Source: an uncultured Bacteroidales bacterium (GTDB lineage: Bacteria > Bacteroidota > Bacteroidia > Bacteroidales > UBA932). Taken from it: DNA of 64,000 nt. Under the pieces are notes generated by a model, which did no database searches, was not told the DNA's origin, and saw only the letters and a program-made list of their open reading frames with translations. Shown here one piece after another: positions 44,991 to 51,900 of this stretch. The DNA is taken from positions 36,807-100,806 of the forward strand of contig CAMIYB010000003.1 of the NCBI GenBank assembly GCA_946402945.1, read 5' to 3'. A program made the position numbers and the translations under genes. Each line of letters begins with the position of its first letter. Within the stretch, counting starts at the first letter, position 1.

Positions 44991-47815
44991 AGGGCGCGTA
45001 AATATTCGGCTGTAAAGGAGTTCGGGACCTTCAGAAGGTCTTCCGGGGTACCGGCGAAGACCACTTCCCCGCCCCGGTCGCCCGCATCCGGTCCCAGGTC
45101 GATGACCCAGTCGGCCGCACGGATCACATCGAGGTTGTGCTCCACGACCACGATGGAATGGCCCTGGGCCAGCAGGACGTCGAAGGCCTTGAGGAGTTTC
45201 TCCACATCGTAGAAATGCAGGCCTGTCGTCGGTTCATCGAAGAGGAAGAGGATGCGGCCCTTGGCCCCCGTCATCCCCAGGAAACAGGCCAGTTTGATAC
45301 GCTGGCTCTCGCCGCCGGAAAGGGTGCTGCTGCTCTGTCCCAGGCCGATGTAGGACAGGCCCACATCCACCAGCGGCTGCAGTTTGCCGGCGATGGCACG
45401 GGCCTCGGGCTCGGGCTGGCTTCCGAAGAAATCGATGGCCTCCGCCACGCTCATTCCCAGGATGTCGTCGATGTTCTTGCCCCGGTAGCGGACTTCCAGG
45501 ATATCGCTCTTGAAGCGTTTGCCGCCGCAGGCCTCGCAGACCATGGTCACGTCGGCCATGAACTGCATCCCGATGCGCACGACCCCTTCTCCCTGGCATT
45601 CGGAACAGCGGCCGCCTTCCTGGTTGAAAGAGAAGAAGGAAGGCGTGTATCCGGCCATGCGGGCATAGGGCTGCGCGGAAAGGAGTTTGCGGATGTCGTC
45701 ATAGACCTTCAGATAGGTCACGGCGTTGGAGCGGCTGCTGCGGCCGATGGGATTCTGGTCCACGTATTCCACCTGGGCGATGCGGTCCAGATTGCCCGAC
45801 AGGCCGCGGTGGAGGCCCGGAAGAGGGCCGGCCTCGTTGATGCGGCGGTAGAGGGCGGGATAGAGGATGTCGCCCACGAGGGAGGATTTGCCGCTGCCGG
45901 AAACGCCCGTCACCACAGTCAGCACCCCCAGCGGGAATTTGACGTCGATATCCTTGAGATTGTGCTCCATGGCCCCTTCCACGGTAATGGAATAGTTCCA
46001 CGCCCGCTTTTCGCGACGGAGCCGGGGCCGGGCCCCGCTCAGATATTGCAGCGTGAGGGAACGGGACAACTGTTCCGGGGAGGGAACTTCGGGCACGATG
46101 CCCTGGAATACTACTTCGCCGCCGGCCGTCCCGGCCTTCGGTCCCAGGTCGATGAGCTGGTCCGCGGCCCGGATGATCTCCTCGTCGTGCTCCACCACGA
46201 TGACGGTATTGCCGATGTCACGCAGTTTTTTCAGCACGGCGATCAGCCGGTCGGTGTCGCGCGGATGCAGGCCGATGGAGGGTTCGTCGAGGATGTACAT
46301 GGACCCGACGAGGGAACTCCCCAAGGCCGTAACCAGGTTGATGCGCTGGCTTTCGCCGCCCGACAGGGTGTTGGAGGATCGGCTGAGGGTCAGATAGCCC
46401 AGGCCGACGTCCCGGATGTAGCCCAGGCGCGTCTTCACCTCCTGGATGGCCTTGCCCGCCACGCCGGCTTCATAGTCCGTCAGGGTCAGGGTGTCGAAGA
46501 AGGCAAGGAGTTCCTCCACGGTCATTTCGAGCAGATCGTGGATGGTCTTCCCGCCCACTTTGACGTACAGGGCATCCTCCCGCAGGCGGCTGCCCTTGCA
46601 GGCATGGCACACCGTACGGCCGGAAAAACGGCTGAGCATGTATTTGTACTGGACCTTGTAGCGGTTGGCCTCGACCCATTCGAAGAATTCGTGCAGGCCG
46701 AAGAAGGTGGTTTCGTCCTCGTCCTTGCCGCGGGCGTTCCAGATCCGTTCGCGGACCCCGGCGGACAGTTCGCACCAGGGCGTGAAGATCGGAATGCCCT
46801 GGGCCTCCGCCGCCTTGACGAGGCGGTCCTTGAACCAGCCCATCTTGTCGCCGCGCCAGCAGGCGATGGCTCCGTCGTAGATGGTCTTGGTCTTGTCGGG
46901 GATGACCAGGTCTTCGCTGATACCGATGATCTTGCCCAGTCCGCCGCACACGGGGCAGGCTCCCAGCGGACTGTTGAAACTGAACATGTATTCGTCCGGC
47001 TGGCGGAAACACATGCCGTCGGCCTCGAAACGCTTGCTGAAGGTCCGCAGTTGCGGCTCCCGCGCAGCGTCCTCCGGCCACTCCTTCCGCACCAGGAGGA
47101 TGCCGTCGCCGATGGAGAAGCAGTTCTCCACTGAGGAATGGAGGCGGGAGAGCAGATCCGCATCCGGCTCCGGGACGATCCGCACGCGGTCCACCAGCAG
47201 ATAGAGGTCGTCGGGGTAGGACGCATCCTCCGAATGCTGCATCACCTCTTCAAGACGGAGGATGGCCGTCCCGTCCCAGAAACGGGAATAGCCCTGCTCG
47301 CCGAGCGAGAGCATCAGTTCCACCTTGTCCTGCCGTTCCTTCCAGCGGATGTCGGCGAGCAGATACACGGCGGAGGGGGCGTCGGAAAGGACATAGTCCA
47401 GCACGTCCGCGGCCGTATGGCATTTGACTTCGGCCCCGCTGACGGGCGAATAGGTCCGGCCGATGCGGGCGAAAAGGAGACGGAGGTAGTCGTAGATTTC
47501 CGTCGTGGTGGCGACCGTCGAACGGGGGTTGCGCGTGGCGACCTTCTGTTCGATGGCGACGGCCGGCGGGATGCCCTCGATACGCTCCACATCGGGTTTG
47601 CTCATGCGGCCGAGGAACTGCCGCGCGTAGGATGAGAGGCTTTCGGCGAAACGCCGCTGTCCCTCTGCGAAGAGGGTGTCGAAGGCCAGCGAGGACTTGC
47701 CGCTGCCGGAGATCCCGGTAATCACGACGAACTTCCCGCGGGGAATCTCCACGGTGACGTCCTTCAGGTTGTTGACCCTGGCCTTCCGGACCACAATATT
47801 ACCTTGCTGCGGCAT
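44987..47815 (-). CDS. uvrA: Excinuclease ABC subunit A
   Basis: 942 residues with two ABC ATPase modules. Walker A motifs are VVITGISGSGKSSLAFDT and VVTGVSGSGKSSLVGD, and each half has an LSGGESQRI(N/K)L signature. Zinc-finger cysteines are visible in CPVCGG, CHACKG, CSECQGEG and CEACGGKRF. The N-terminus VNNLKDVTVEIPRGKFVVIT is standard. It recognises DNA lesions and recruits UvrB in nucleotide-excision repair. Oddly, two glycosyltransferase genes follow with 4-base overlaps. A consensus promoter abuts its start. Confidence 0.97.
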   Translation of the reverse strand: MPQQGNIVVRKARVNNLKDVTVEIPRGKFVVITGISGSGKSSLAFDTLFAEGQRRFAESLSSYARQFLGRMSKPDVERIEGIPPAVAIEQKVATRNPRSTVATTTEIYDYLRLLFARIGRTYSPVSGAEVKCHTAADVLDYVLSDAPSAVYLLADIRWKERQDKVELMLSLGEQGYSRFWDGTAILRLEEVMQHSEDASYPDDLYLLVDRVRIVPEPDADLLSRLHSSVENCFSIGDGILLVRKEWPEDAAREPQLRTFSKRFEADGMCFRQPDEYMFSFNSPLGACPVCGGLGKIIGISEDLVIPDKTKTIYDGAIACWRGDKMGWFKDRLVKAAEAQGIPIFTPWCELSAGVRERIWNARGKDEDETTFFGLHEFFEWVEANRYKVQYKYMLSRFSGRTVCHACKGSRLREDALYVKVGGKTIHDLLEMTVEELLAFFDTLTLTDYEAGVAGKAIQEVKTRLGYIRDVGLGYLTLSRSSNTLSGGESQRINLVTALGSSLVGSMYILDEPSIGLHPRDTDRLIAVLKKLRDIGNTVIVVEHDEEIIRAADQLIDLGPKAGTAGGEVVFQGIVPEVPSPEQLSRSLTLQYLSGARPRLRREKRAWNYSITVEGAMEHNLKDIDVKFPLGVLTVVTGVSGSGKSSLVGDILYPALYRRINEAGPLPGLHRGLSGNLDRIAQVEYVDQNPIGRSSRSNAVTYLKVYDDIRKLLSAQPYARMAGYTPSFFSFNQEGGRCSECQGEGVVRIGMQFMADVTMVCEACGGKRFKSDILEVRYRGKNIDDILGMSVAEAIDFFGSQPEPEARAIAGKLQPLVDVGLSYIGLGQSSSTLSGGESQRIKLACFLGMTGAKGRILFLFDEPTTGLHFYDVEKLLKAFDVLLAQGHSIVVVEHNLDVIRAADWVIDLGPDAGDRGGEVVFAGTPEDLLKVPNSFTAEYLRAL

Positions 47816-47822
47816 GGGAATA

Positions 47823-47854
47823 CAAAGTTAATGATTTTTCTCCGACTGGGCAAA
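47823..47854 (-). promoter_or_regulatory. Promoter of uvrA
   Basis: On the minus strand TTTG (47854-47851), 20 bases, TAACTTTG (47830-47823): exact consensus. The -7 box ends seven bases before the ATG at 47815, so the mRNA leader is at most a few bases. Confidence 0.75.
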
Positions 47855-47872
47855 TGCGCCATTTTGTCATAC

Positions 47873-47923
47873 GTAACTGCCACAGTGTCAGTATTTTATG
47901 CCATTTTGACACAGCTTTGTCAC
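47873..47923 (+). promoter_or_regulatory. Two dyads upstream of the sigma-54-like promoter
   Basis: CTGCCACAGTGTCAG (an imperfect palindrome around the central A) and TGACACAGCTTTGTCA (TGACA-N6-TGTCA) lie just upstream of the hsp20 sigma-54-like motif. Such placement suits an activator or enhancer-binding protein, but the cognate regulator is not in the window. Confidence 0.4.
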
Positions 47924-47938
47924 TGGCCCGGCAATTGC
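47924..47938 (+). promoter_or_regulatory. Sigma-54-type promoter of hsp20
   Basis: TGGCCCGGCAATTGC keeps the -24 GG and -12 GC with the obligatory 12-base offset (consensus TGGCACG-N4-TTGC). A transcript from here would have a leader of about 80 bases before the ATG at 48030, preceded by an AGGAG ribosome-binding site. Confidence 0.6.
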
Positions 47939-48029
47939 CTTATTCCCAGTCGTCCGCCAGTCGGACACGGCACACGGGGCGCCGGAAGTCCCGGGAACAA
48001 GACTTAATAAATAATAGGAGATAAACATT

Positions 48030-48452
48030 ATGACACCCGCAAGACGTAACAACTGGATTCCCGACATCTTCAACGATTTCTTCGACAACAACTGGATGGA
48101 AAGGACCAACACCACGGCACCGGCCATCAACGTGATCGAGACCGAGAAGGCCTATGAGATGCAGGTAGCAGCCCCGGGCATGACCCGCGACGACTTCAAC
48201 GTCACCCTCGACAAGGACGGCGACCTGGTCATCAAGATGGAAAAGAAAGGCCAGGAGGAAAAGAAGGAAAACGGCCACTACCTCCGTCGCGAATTCTCCT
48301 TCGCAAAGTTCCAGCAGACCATGCTTCTGCCTGACGACGCGGTCCGCGAAAACATTTCCGCCAAGATGGAAAACGGCGTGCTGACCGTCAACATCCCCAA
48401 GGAAGACCGCATCAAGGAAGAAAACCGCAACCGGATGATCGAGATCCAATAA
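48030..48452 (+). CDS. Small heat-shock protein, Hsp20/alpha-crystallin family
   Basis: 140 residues. After an N-terminal arm (NNWIPDIFNDFFDNNWMER) comes the alpha-crystallin beta-sandwich: YEMQVAAPGMTRDDFNVTLD, DLVIKMEKKG, the REFSFAKFQQTMLLPDDA segment and AKMENGVLTVNIPKED, ending in a short tail. It holds unfolding proteins in a refoldable state without ATP. Its promoter looks sigma-54 dependent rather than housekeeping. Its stop codon is inside the left arm of a long perfect palindrome. Confidence 0.93.
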   Translation: MTPARRNNWIPDIFNDFFDNNWMERTNTTAPAINVIETEKAYEMQVAAPGMTRDDFNVTLDKDGDLVIKMEKKGQEEKKENGHYLRREFSFAKFQQTMLLPDDAVRENISAKMENGVLTVNIPKEDRIKEENRNRMIEIQ

Positions 48453-48520
48453 TCCTCCCGATATGCAGAAGCGGGCCGCCCGGCATGGGTGGCCCGCTTC
48501 TGCATATCGGGAGGATTATT
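48448..48520. terminator. Long perfect palindrome between convergent genes
   Basis: Two perfect 30-base arms (48448-48477, starting AATAATCCTCCCGATATGCA, and 48491-48520) around GCCCGGCATGGGT, whose ends can add further pairs. The left arm includes the hsp20 TAA and the right arm includes the stop codon of the EF-hand gene. It should act as a terminator in both directions, though it lacks a long T-run and is longer than usual terminators. Confidence 0.8.
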
Positions 48521-50720
48521 CCGCTTCAGGCGCCTGGGCAGGGGCCTCTTCGGCGACTTCCGGCTCGGCCGGGGCTTCTTCCACCGCTTCCACTTCGGGC
48601 TCGCTCTTATGGAAAGGCAGACCGATGCAGGCGAGACGGTCGGTAAAGAAGAGGAAGCCGCAGCAAAGCAGGATGGCGGCGACCAGGCAGATCCAGAAGG
48701 TCCTCCAGCACGCTTTCTTCCGGGCCTCGGGATCCACTATGCGAAGTTTCGGGAACTTCGCCAGGGAGGTGAGGGTCTTGCCGAACTTCACGCTCACGAG
48801 GGAGGCGGCGTTGATGGCCCAGCCGTTGGCATTGAGCACCGGGCCGAGGTCGCGGCGGCGCAGTTTGCGCCAGGCGATGAACATCGAAGGACCGGAAATC
48901 AGCAGCATCACCACGGCGATGATCAGGAGTACCTGCCACCAGGTGATGCCCTTCAGGGCGGCGATCACGCCGGCGAGGGCGGCACCGACGAGGCCGATGG
49001 CCATGCCGATGGCGGCGAAAATGCCGGCGAACTTGGCTATGTCGAAGGGCACGGCCGGGGCTTTGCCGTCCGCGGCGGTGCCGGTGGCGGCCGTCAGTCC
49101 GGCCATCGATTTCTCATTCTTCTCGGCGGCTTTCTTGTCGATGCGGTCGCTGATCATCCGGGCTACCTTCTTGTAAGGCGTCCAGAAGGCCTGGCGCACG
49201 GAAATCGGATTCTCCACGATGCCGGTGACGACAGCCGTGTAGTCGTTGCCTTCGCGGTCGTAGAAGACGGCGTTCTTGCCGGGACGGAGACCATCGACGT
49301 CACCTGCGGTCACGACGGCCGCGATGTTCATGGATTTGCCGAGTTTCTCGGAAGTGCAGGCGCAGTAGAGGATGTACATGCCGCTGAGCGAGGCGATCTC
49401 CGGGGACGGGCCGGCCACACGGACGCAAAGGTCGGTGGACCGCTGATCGATATAGAGCCGGCCGGCCTGGAAAATGGCCTTGTGATCCTTGTCGTAGAAA
49501 TCGGCCAGGACCACGTAGTTGTTGAGGAAACGGTAGAAATGCTTGCTCAGGCGGAGCAGTTTGTCCACTTCCTCGATGGAGAGGGCCTCGGCTTCCAGGG
49601 CCTTGTCCTGCTCGACGAGTTCGAGCAGGGCCGCCTTCTTGTCGTCGGCGAGGATGGCCTTGACGGCATCCAGTCCGAGGCCTTCGACCTCCGCGCCCTT
49701 CTTGGCGGCGCACCAGGCGGTGTACGGGGCGAATTTCCCGAGCACCCCCGCCCATTCGGCCTCGGTGAGGGATTCCTTGCCTTCCGGCAGGACGAGGGCG
49801 ACCATGGCATCGACGGCGCCCTTCCAGGCCGGATTGATGCCTTCCTTGAGCGGCAGCACGCCCTCGGCGGAGGGCTTGGCCAGCGGCTCGAGACCGATCT
49901 GGTCGGCGGCCAGGGCGAGATTGCCTTCGATCCCGCCGATTTTCTCCACCGACACGTCCACGGCGCCGGCCGTCTCCGCATCGAAGGAGATGAGTTTGCA
50001 GCGCATGAAGAAGTCGGCGATCTTGTCCTTGAGGGCCTCGCAGGCGGCGAAGGCGTCGGACGTCTTGTCGCCGAAGGGGAACACCTCCGCGGTGCCGGCT
50101 TCCTTCCAGGCGGCGTAGTCGGCGGCCGCCGTGTAGAAGGCCTCGATGTGGTCGGCGGTGATGCCGGGCTCCCCGCTGCGGTCGGTGGCGCTGGCCACGC
50201 CGGCGATCTGGCCGATAAGGGCCTTGAGCGCCTCGTCGTCGGTGCTGAGAGCCGTGATGATGCCGTCGCCGTTCAGCGGCGTGCCGGCGAAGATCTTCGT
50301 GTTGTCGGCCGTGTCCGCCAGGGTGATTTCCTCCTTTTCGAGGCCGAGATTGGCGAGAATCTGCCGGGCCGAGGCAAGCAGGCGGGCGCCGTCGGGATTC
50401 CCGGTGTTGAAGTCGGAGAAGGCGAGGCCGTCGGGCTCCTTGAGGAGGATTTCCGGATCGGCGAGGATGCCGGTGAGCCACTGCGCCGTGGCGATGACTT
50501 CGTCAACACGGATCTTGCCGTCAGCGTCGCGGTCGATCAGGCCGAGGGTCTTTTCGTCGAACTCCAGCCCCGTCACCGGGCAACTGAGCACAGTCCACAT
50601 CTTGCGGTCCAGTTCGCCCAGATGGGCGATGTCCTTTCCCGAACGGATGTCCACGCGGACGCTCCCACCCACGGACTTGAACTTCCACGGGTAGGTGTTC
50701 TGTTTCTTTTTCTTTTTCAT
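48516..50720 (-). CDS. EF-hand-containing protein with C-terminal membrane segments
   Basis: 734 residues, no signal peptide (MKKKKKQNTYPWKFKSVGGS). Near residue 62 is a canonical EF-hand calcium loop, DRDADGKIRVDE, and a second, looser loop-like stretch is NGDGIITALSTDDEAL. The middle is helical, acidic and featureless. Near the C-terminus are hydrophobic segments (FAGIFAAIGMAIGLVGAALA; WWQVLLIIAVVMLLISGPSM; FWICLVAAILLCCGFLFF) and then a Glu/Pro/Ala-rich acidic tail. I recognise no enzyme family. A calcium-sensing membrane-linked scaffold is possible but speculative. A -7 box TATATTTG lies at 50748-50755 on the minus strand. Confidence 0.7.
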   Translation of the reverse strand: MKKKKKQNTYPWKFKSVGGSVRVDIRSGKDIAHLGELDRKMWTVLSCPVTGLEFDEKTLGLIDRDADGKIRVDEVIATAQWLTGILADPEILLKEPDGLAFSDFNTGNPDGARLLASARQILANLGLEKEEITLADTADNTKIFAGTPLNGDGIITALSTDDEALKALIGQIAGVASATDRSGEPGITADHIEAFYTAAADYAAWKEAGTAEVFPFGDKTSDAFAACEALKDKIADFFMRCKLISFDAETAGAVDVSVEKIGGIEGNLALAADQIGLEPLAKPSAEGVLPLKEGINPAWKGAVDAMVALVLPEGKESLTEAEWAGVLGKFAPYTAWCAAKKGAEVEGLGLDAVKAILADDKKAALLELVEQDKALEAEALSIEEVDKLLRLSKHFYRFLNNYVVLADFYDKDHKAIFQAGRLYIDQRSTDLCVRVAGPSPEIASLSGMYILYCACTSEKLGKSMNIAAVVTAGDVDGLRPGKNAVFYDREGNDYTAVVTGIVENPISVRQAFWTPYKKVARMISDRIDKKAAEKNEKSMAGLTAATGTAADGKAPAVPFDIAKFAGIFAAIGMAIGLVGAALAGVIAALKGITWWQVLLIIAVVMLLISGPSMFIAWRKLRRRDLGPVLNANGWAINAASLVSVKFGKTLTSLAKFPKLRIVDPEARKKACWRTFWICLVAAILLCCGFLFFTDRLACIGLPFHKSEPEVEAVEEAPAEPEVAEEAPAQAPEAE

Positions 50721-50747
50721 ATAAGGGGTATTTGATTTCGCAGTTTA

Positions 50748-50755
50748 CAAATATA
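50748..50755 (-). promoter_or_regulatory. -7 box of EF-hand gene
   Basis: TATATTTG on the minus strand, exact TAnnTTTG, 27 bases before the ATG at 50720. No clear TTTG is seen at the expected upstream distance. Confidence 0.5.
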
Positions 50756-50805
50756 AAAAAAGCCCCCGGTAAAATCAAGCCATGGGACGAAAAATCCGGA
50801 AAGTG

Positions 50806-50836
50806 TTTGCGCATTCCGGAAAAATGCGTATCTTTG
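50806..50836 (+). promoter_or_regulatory. Promoter of tRNA-Pro
   Basis: TTTG (50806-50809), 19 bases, TATCTTTG (50829-50836): exact consensus, 12 bases before the mature tRNA 5' end. Confidence 0.8.
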
Positions 50837-50848
50837 CGGTCCACAATT

Positions 50849-50921
50849 CTGGATGTAGCGCAGTTGGTAGCGCACCTGGTTAGGGACCAGGAGGTCGCTG
50901 GTTCAAGTCCAGTCATCCAGA
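50849..50921 (+). tRNA. tRNA-Pro, anticodon AGG as read
   Basis: 73 bases folding into a full cloverleaf. The acceptor is CTGGATG/CATCCAG with discriminator A. The D-arm is GCGC/GCGC, the anticodon stem CCTGG/CCAGG around loop TTAGGGA, and the T-arm GCTGG-TTCAAGT-CCAGT. CCA is not encoded. C1-G72 and A73 are the bacterial proline identity features. The loop places AGG at 34-36, which would read CCU; A34 is unusual for a bacterial proline tRNA. Confidence 0.85.
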
Positions 50922-50926
50922 CGCAG

Positions 50927-50958
50927 GCGGGCCGCCCGGTATGGGGCGGCCCGCTTTT
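50927..50958 (+). terminator. Terminator after tRNA-Pro
   Basis: GCGGGCCGCCC and GGGCGGCCCGC form an 11-bp stem with loop GGTATG, followed by TTTT, 5 bases after the tRNA. It also lies just beyond the stop of the convergent coiled-coil gene. Confidence 0.85.
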
Positions 50959-50984
50959 GCGTTATTTGGTCCGAGGAAAAGGGA

Positions 50985-51686
50985 CTAGAGGGCGGAGGCG
51001 TTTTCGTCGAGACGGTCCTGGATCTGCTCGCGGCGGTCGTCAACCTTGTCGGCGGCCTTGTTGGCGGCCTCCACGGCGGCGGCAGCGGCGGCATCCGCCT
51101 CTGCCTGCTTCTTCTCGGCCTCAAGTTGCTTCTGGCTATCCCTCAGGTCCTTCTTGGCCTGCTGGGCATCCTTCTTGGCCTGCTGGGCGTCCTTCTTGCT
51201 TTCCTTGATGACCTTCTGGTTCTCCTTGATGGCCTTCTGCTCTTCCTTGATGTATTTCTCGCGCTGCTTGACGAGGGACTCGTCGCTCTTGAGCTGGCCT
51301 TCCATCAGTTTGATCTCGTCTTTCAACGCCTTGAGATCCTCCTTGTCGGCCTTGTCCAGGCGACCGTCCAGTTTGAAGGATTTCTCCTGGAGTTTCAGGG
51401 CATCCTTCTTGAGTTTGATGGCATCTTTCTGCTGCTTGAGGGAGGTCTTCAGGGTCTTGATTTCCTGCTTGTTCTTGTCGATGGTGCGCTTGCTCTTCTC
51501 GATGGCGCCCTGGGCGTCGCGGACGGTCTGGTTGGTCCGGCGGGCCTGCTCGTTGCTGATGCGGGTGGCCTTTGCCACGGCGTCGCGGTTGGCCTGGACG
51601 GCGTCTTCGGTCGTGTTCTGCGCGAAGGCGAAACCGGAAGCGGCCAGGGTGGCGAGAGCAAGGGTAAGAATGTGTTTGGCTTTCAT
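50985..51686 (-). CDS. Secreted coiled-coil protein of unknown function
   Basis: 233 residues with a clean signal peptide (MKAKHILTLALATLAASGFA, cleavage near FAQ). Almost all the rest is charged and predicted helical. It is rich in Lys, Glu, Asp and Gln with heptad character, and contains the repeat KKDAQQAKKDAQQAKKDL and a late Ala tract (AEADAAAAAAVEAAN). No Cys, no lipobox and no membrane anchor follow the signal. It probably forms a long periplasmic coiled coil. It is monocistronic, with a weak -7 box TAACTTTA at 51717-51724 on the minus strand. I recognise no family. Confidence 0.7.
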   Translation of the reverse strand: MKAKHILTLALATLAASGFAFAQNTTEDAVQANRDAVAKATRISNEQARRTNQTVRDAQGAIEKSKRTIDKNKQEIKTLKTSLKQQKDAIKLKKDALKLQEKSFKLDGRLDKADKEDLKALKDEIKLMEGQLKSDESLVKQREKYIKEEQKAIKENQKVIKESKKDAQQAKKDAQQAKKDLRDSQKQLEAEKKQAEADAAAAAAVEAANKAADKVDDRREQIQDRLDENASAL

Positions 51687-51802
51687 ATGGCGTTAATTTT
51701 ATTTGGTTTCCGGCGTTAAAGTTACAATAATTATGCGAAAATCGCAAAACGCCGGCCGAATTCACCACACCGGGGTGCAACTGGCCACAGGTCCGGCTGA
51801 CG

Positions 51803-51834
51803 TTTGCGAATCTGCCGCTTTTTCAATATCTTTG
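51803..51834 (+). promoter_or_regulatory. Promoter of acyl-AMP ligase / ACP operon
   Basis: TTTG (51803-51806), 20 bases, TATCTTTG (51827-51834): exact consensus with a ~60-base leader to the ATG at 51901. Confidence 0.8.
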
Positions 51835-51900
51835 CACCGACGTTGCTGTGCGACAGCGCAAAAGCGTCGCCTGTATTAGACAAAACCAAAACCCAAAACT

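Noticed and set aside
45137-47134. 665-residue plus-strand ORF
   Set aside because: Antisense to uvrA, without recognisable domains.
48489-50735. 748-residue plus-strand ORF
   Set aside because: Antisense to the EF-hand gene; its composition mirrors that gene's codon bias.
50521-50916. ORF beginning with a TGLEPATSWSL-like phrase
   Set aside because: Translation of the tRNA-Pro complement, a well-known false ORF type.
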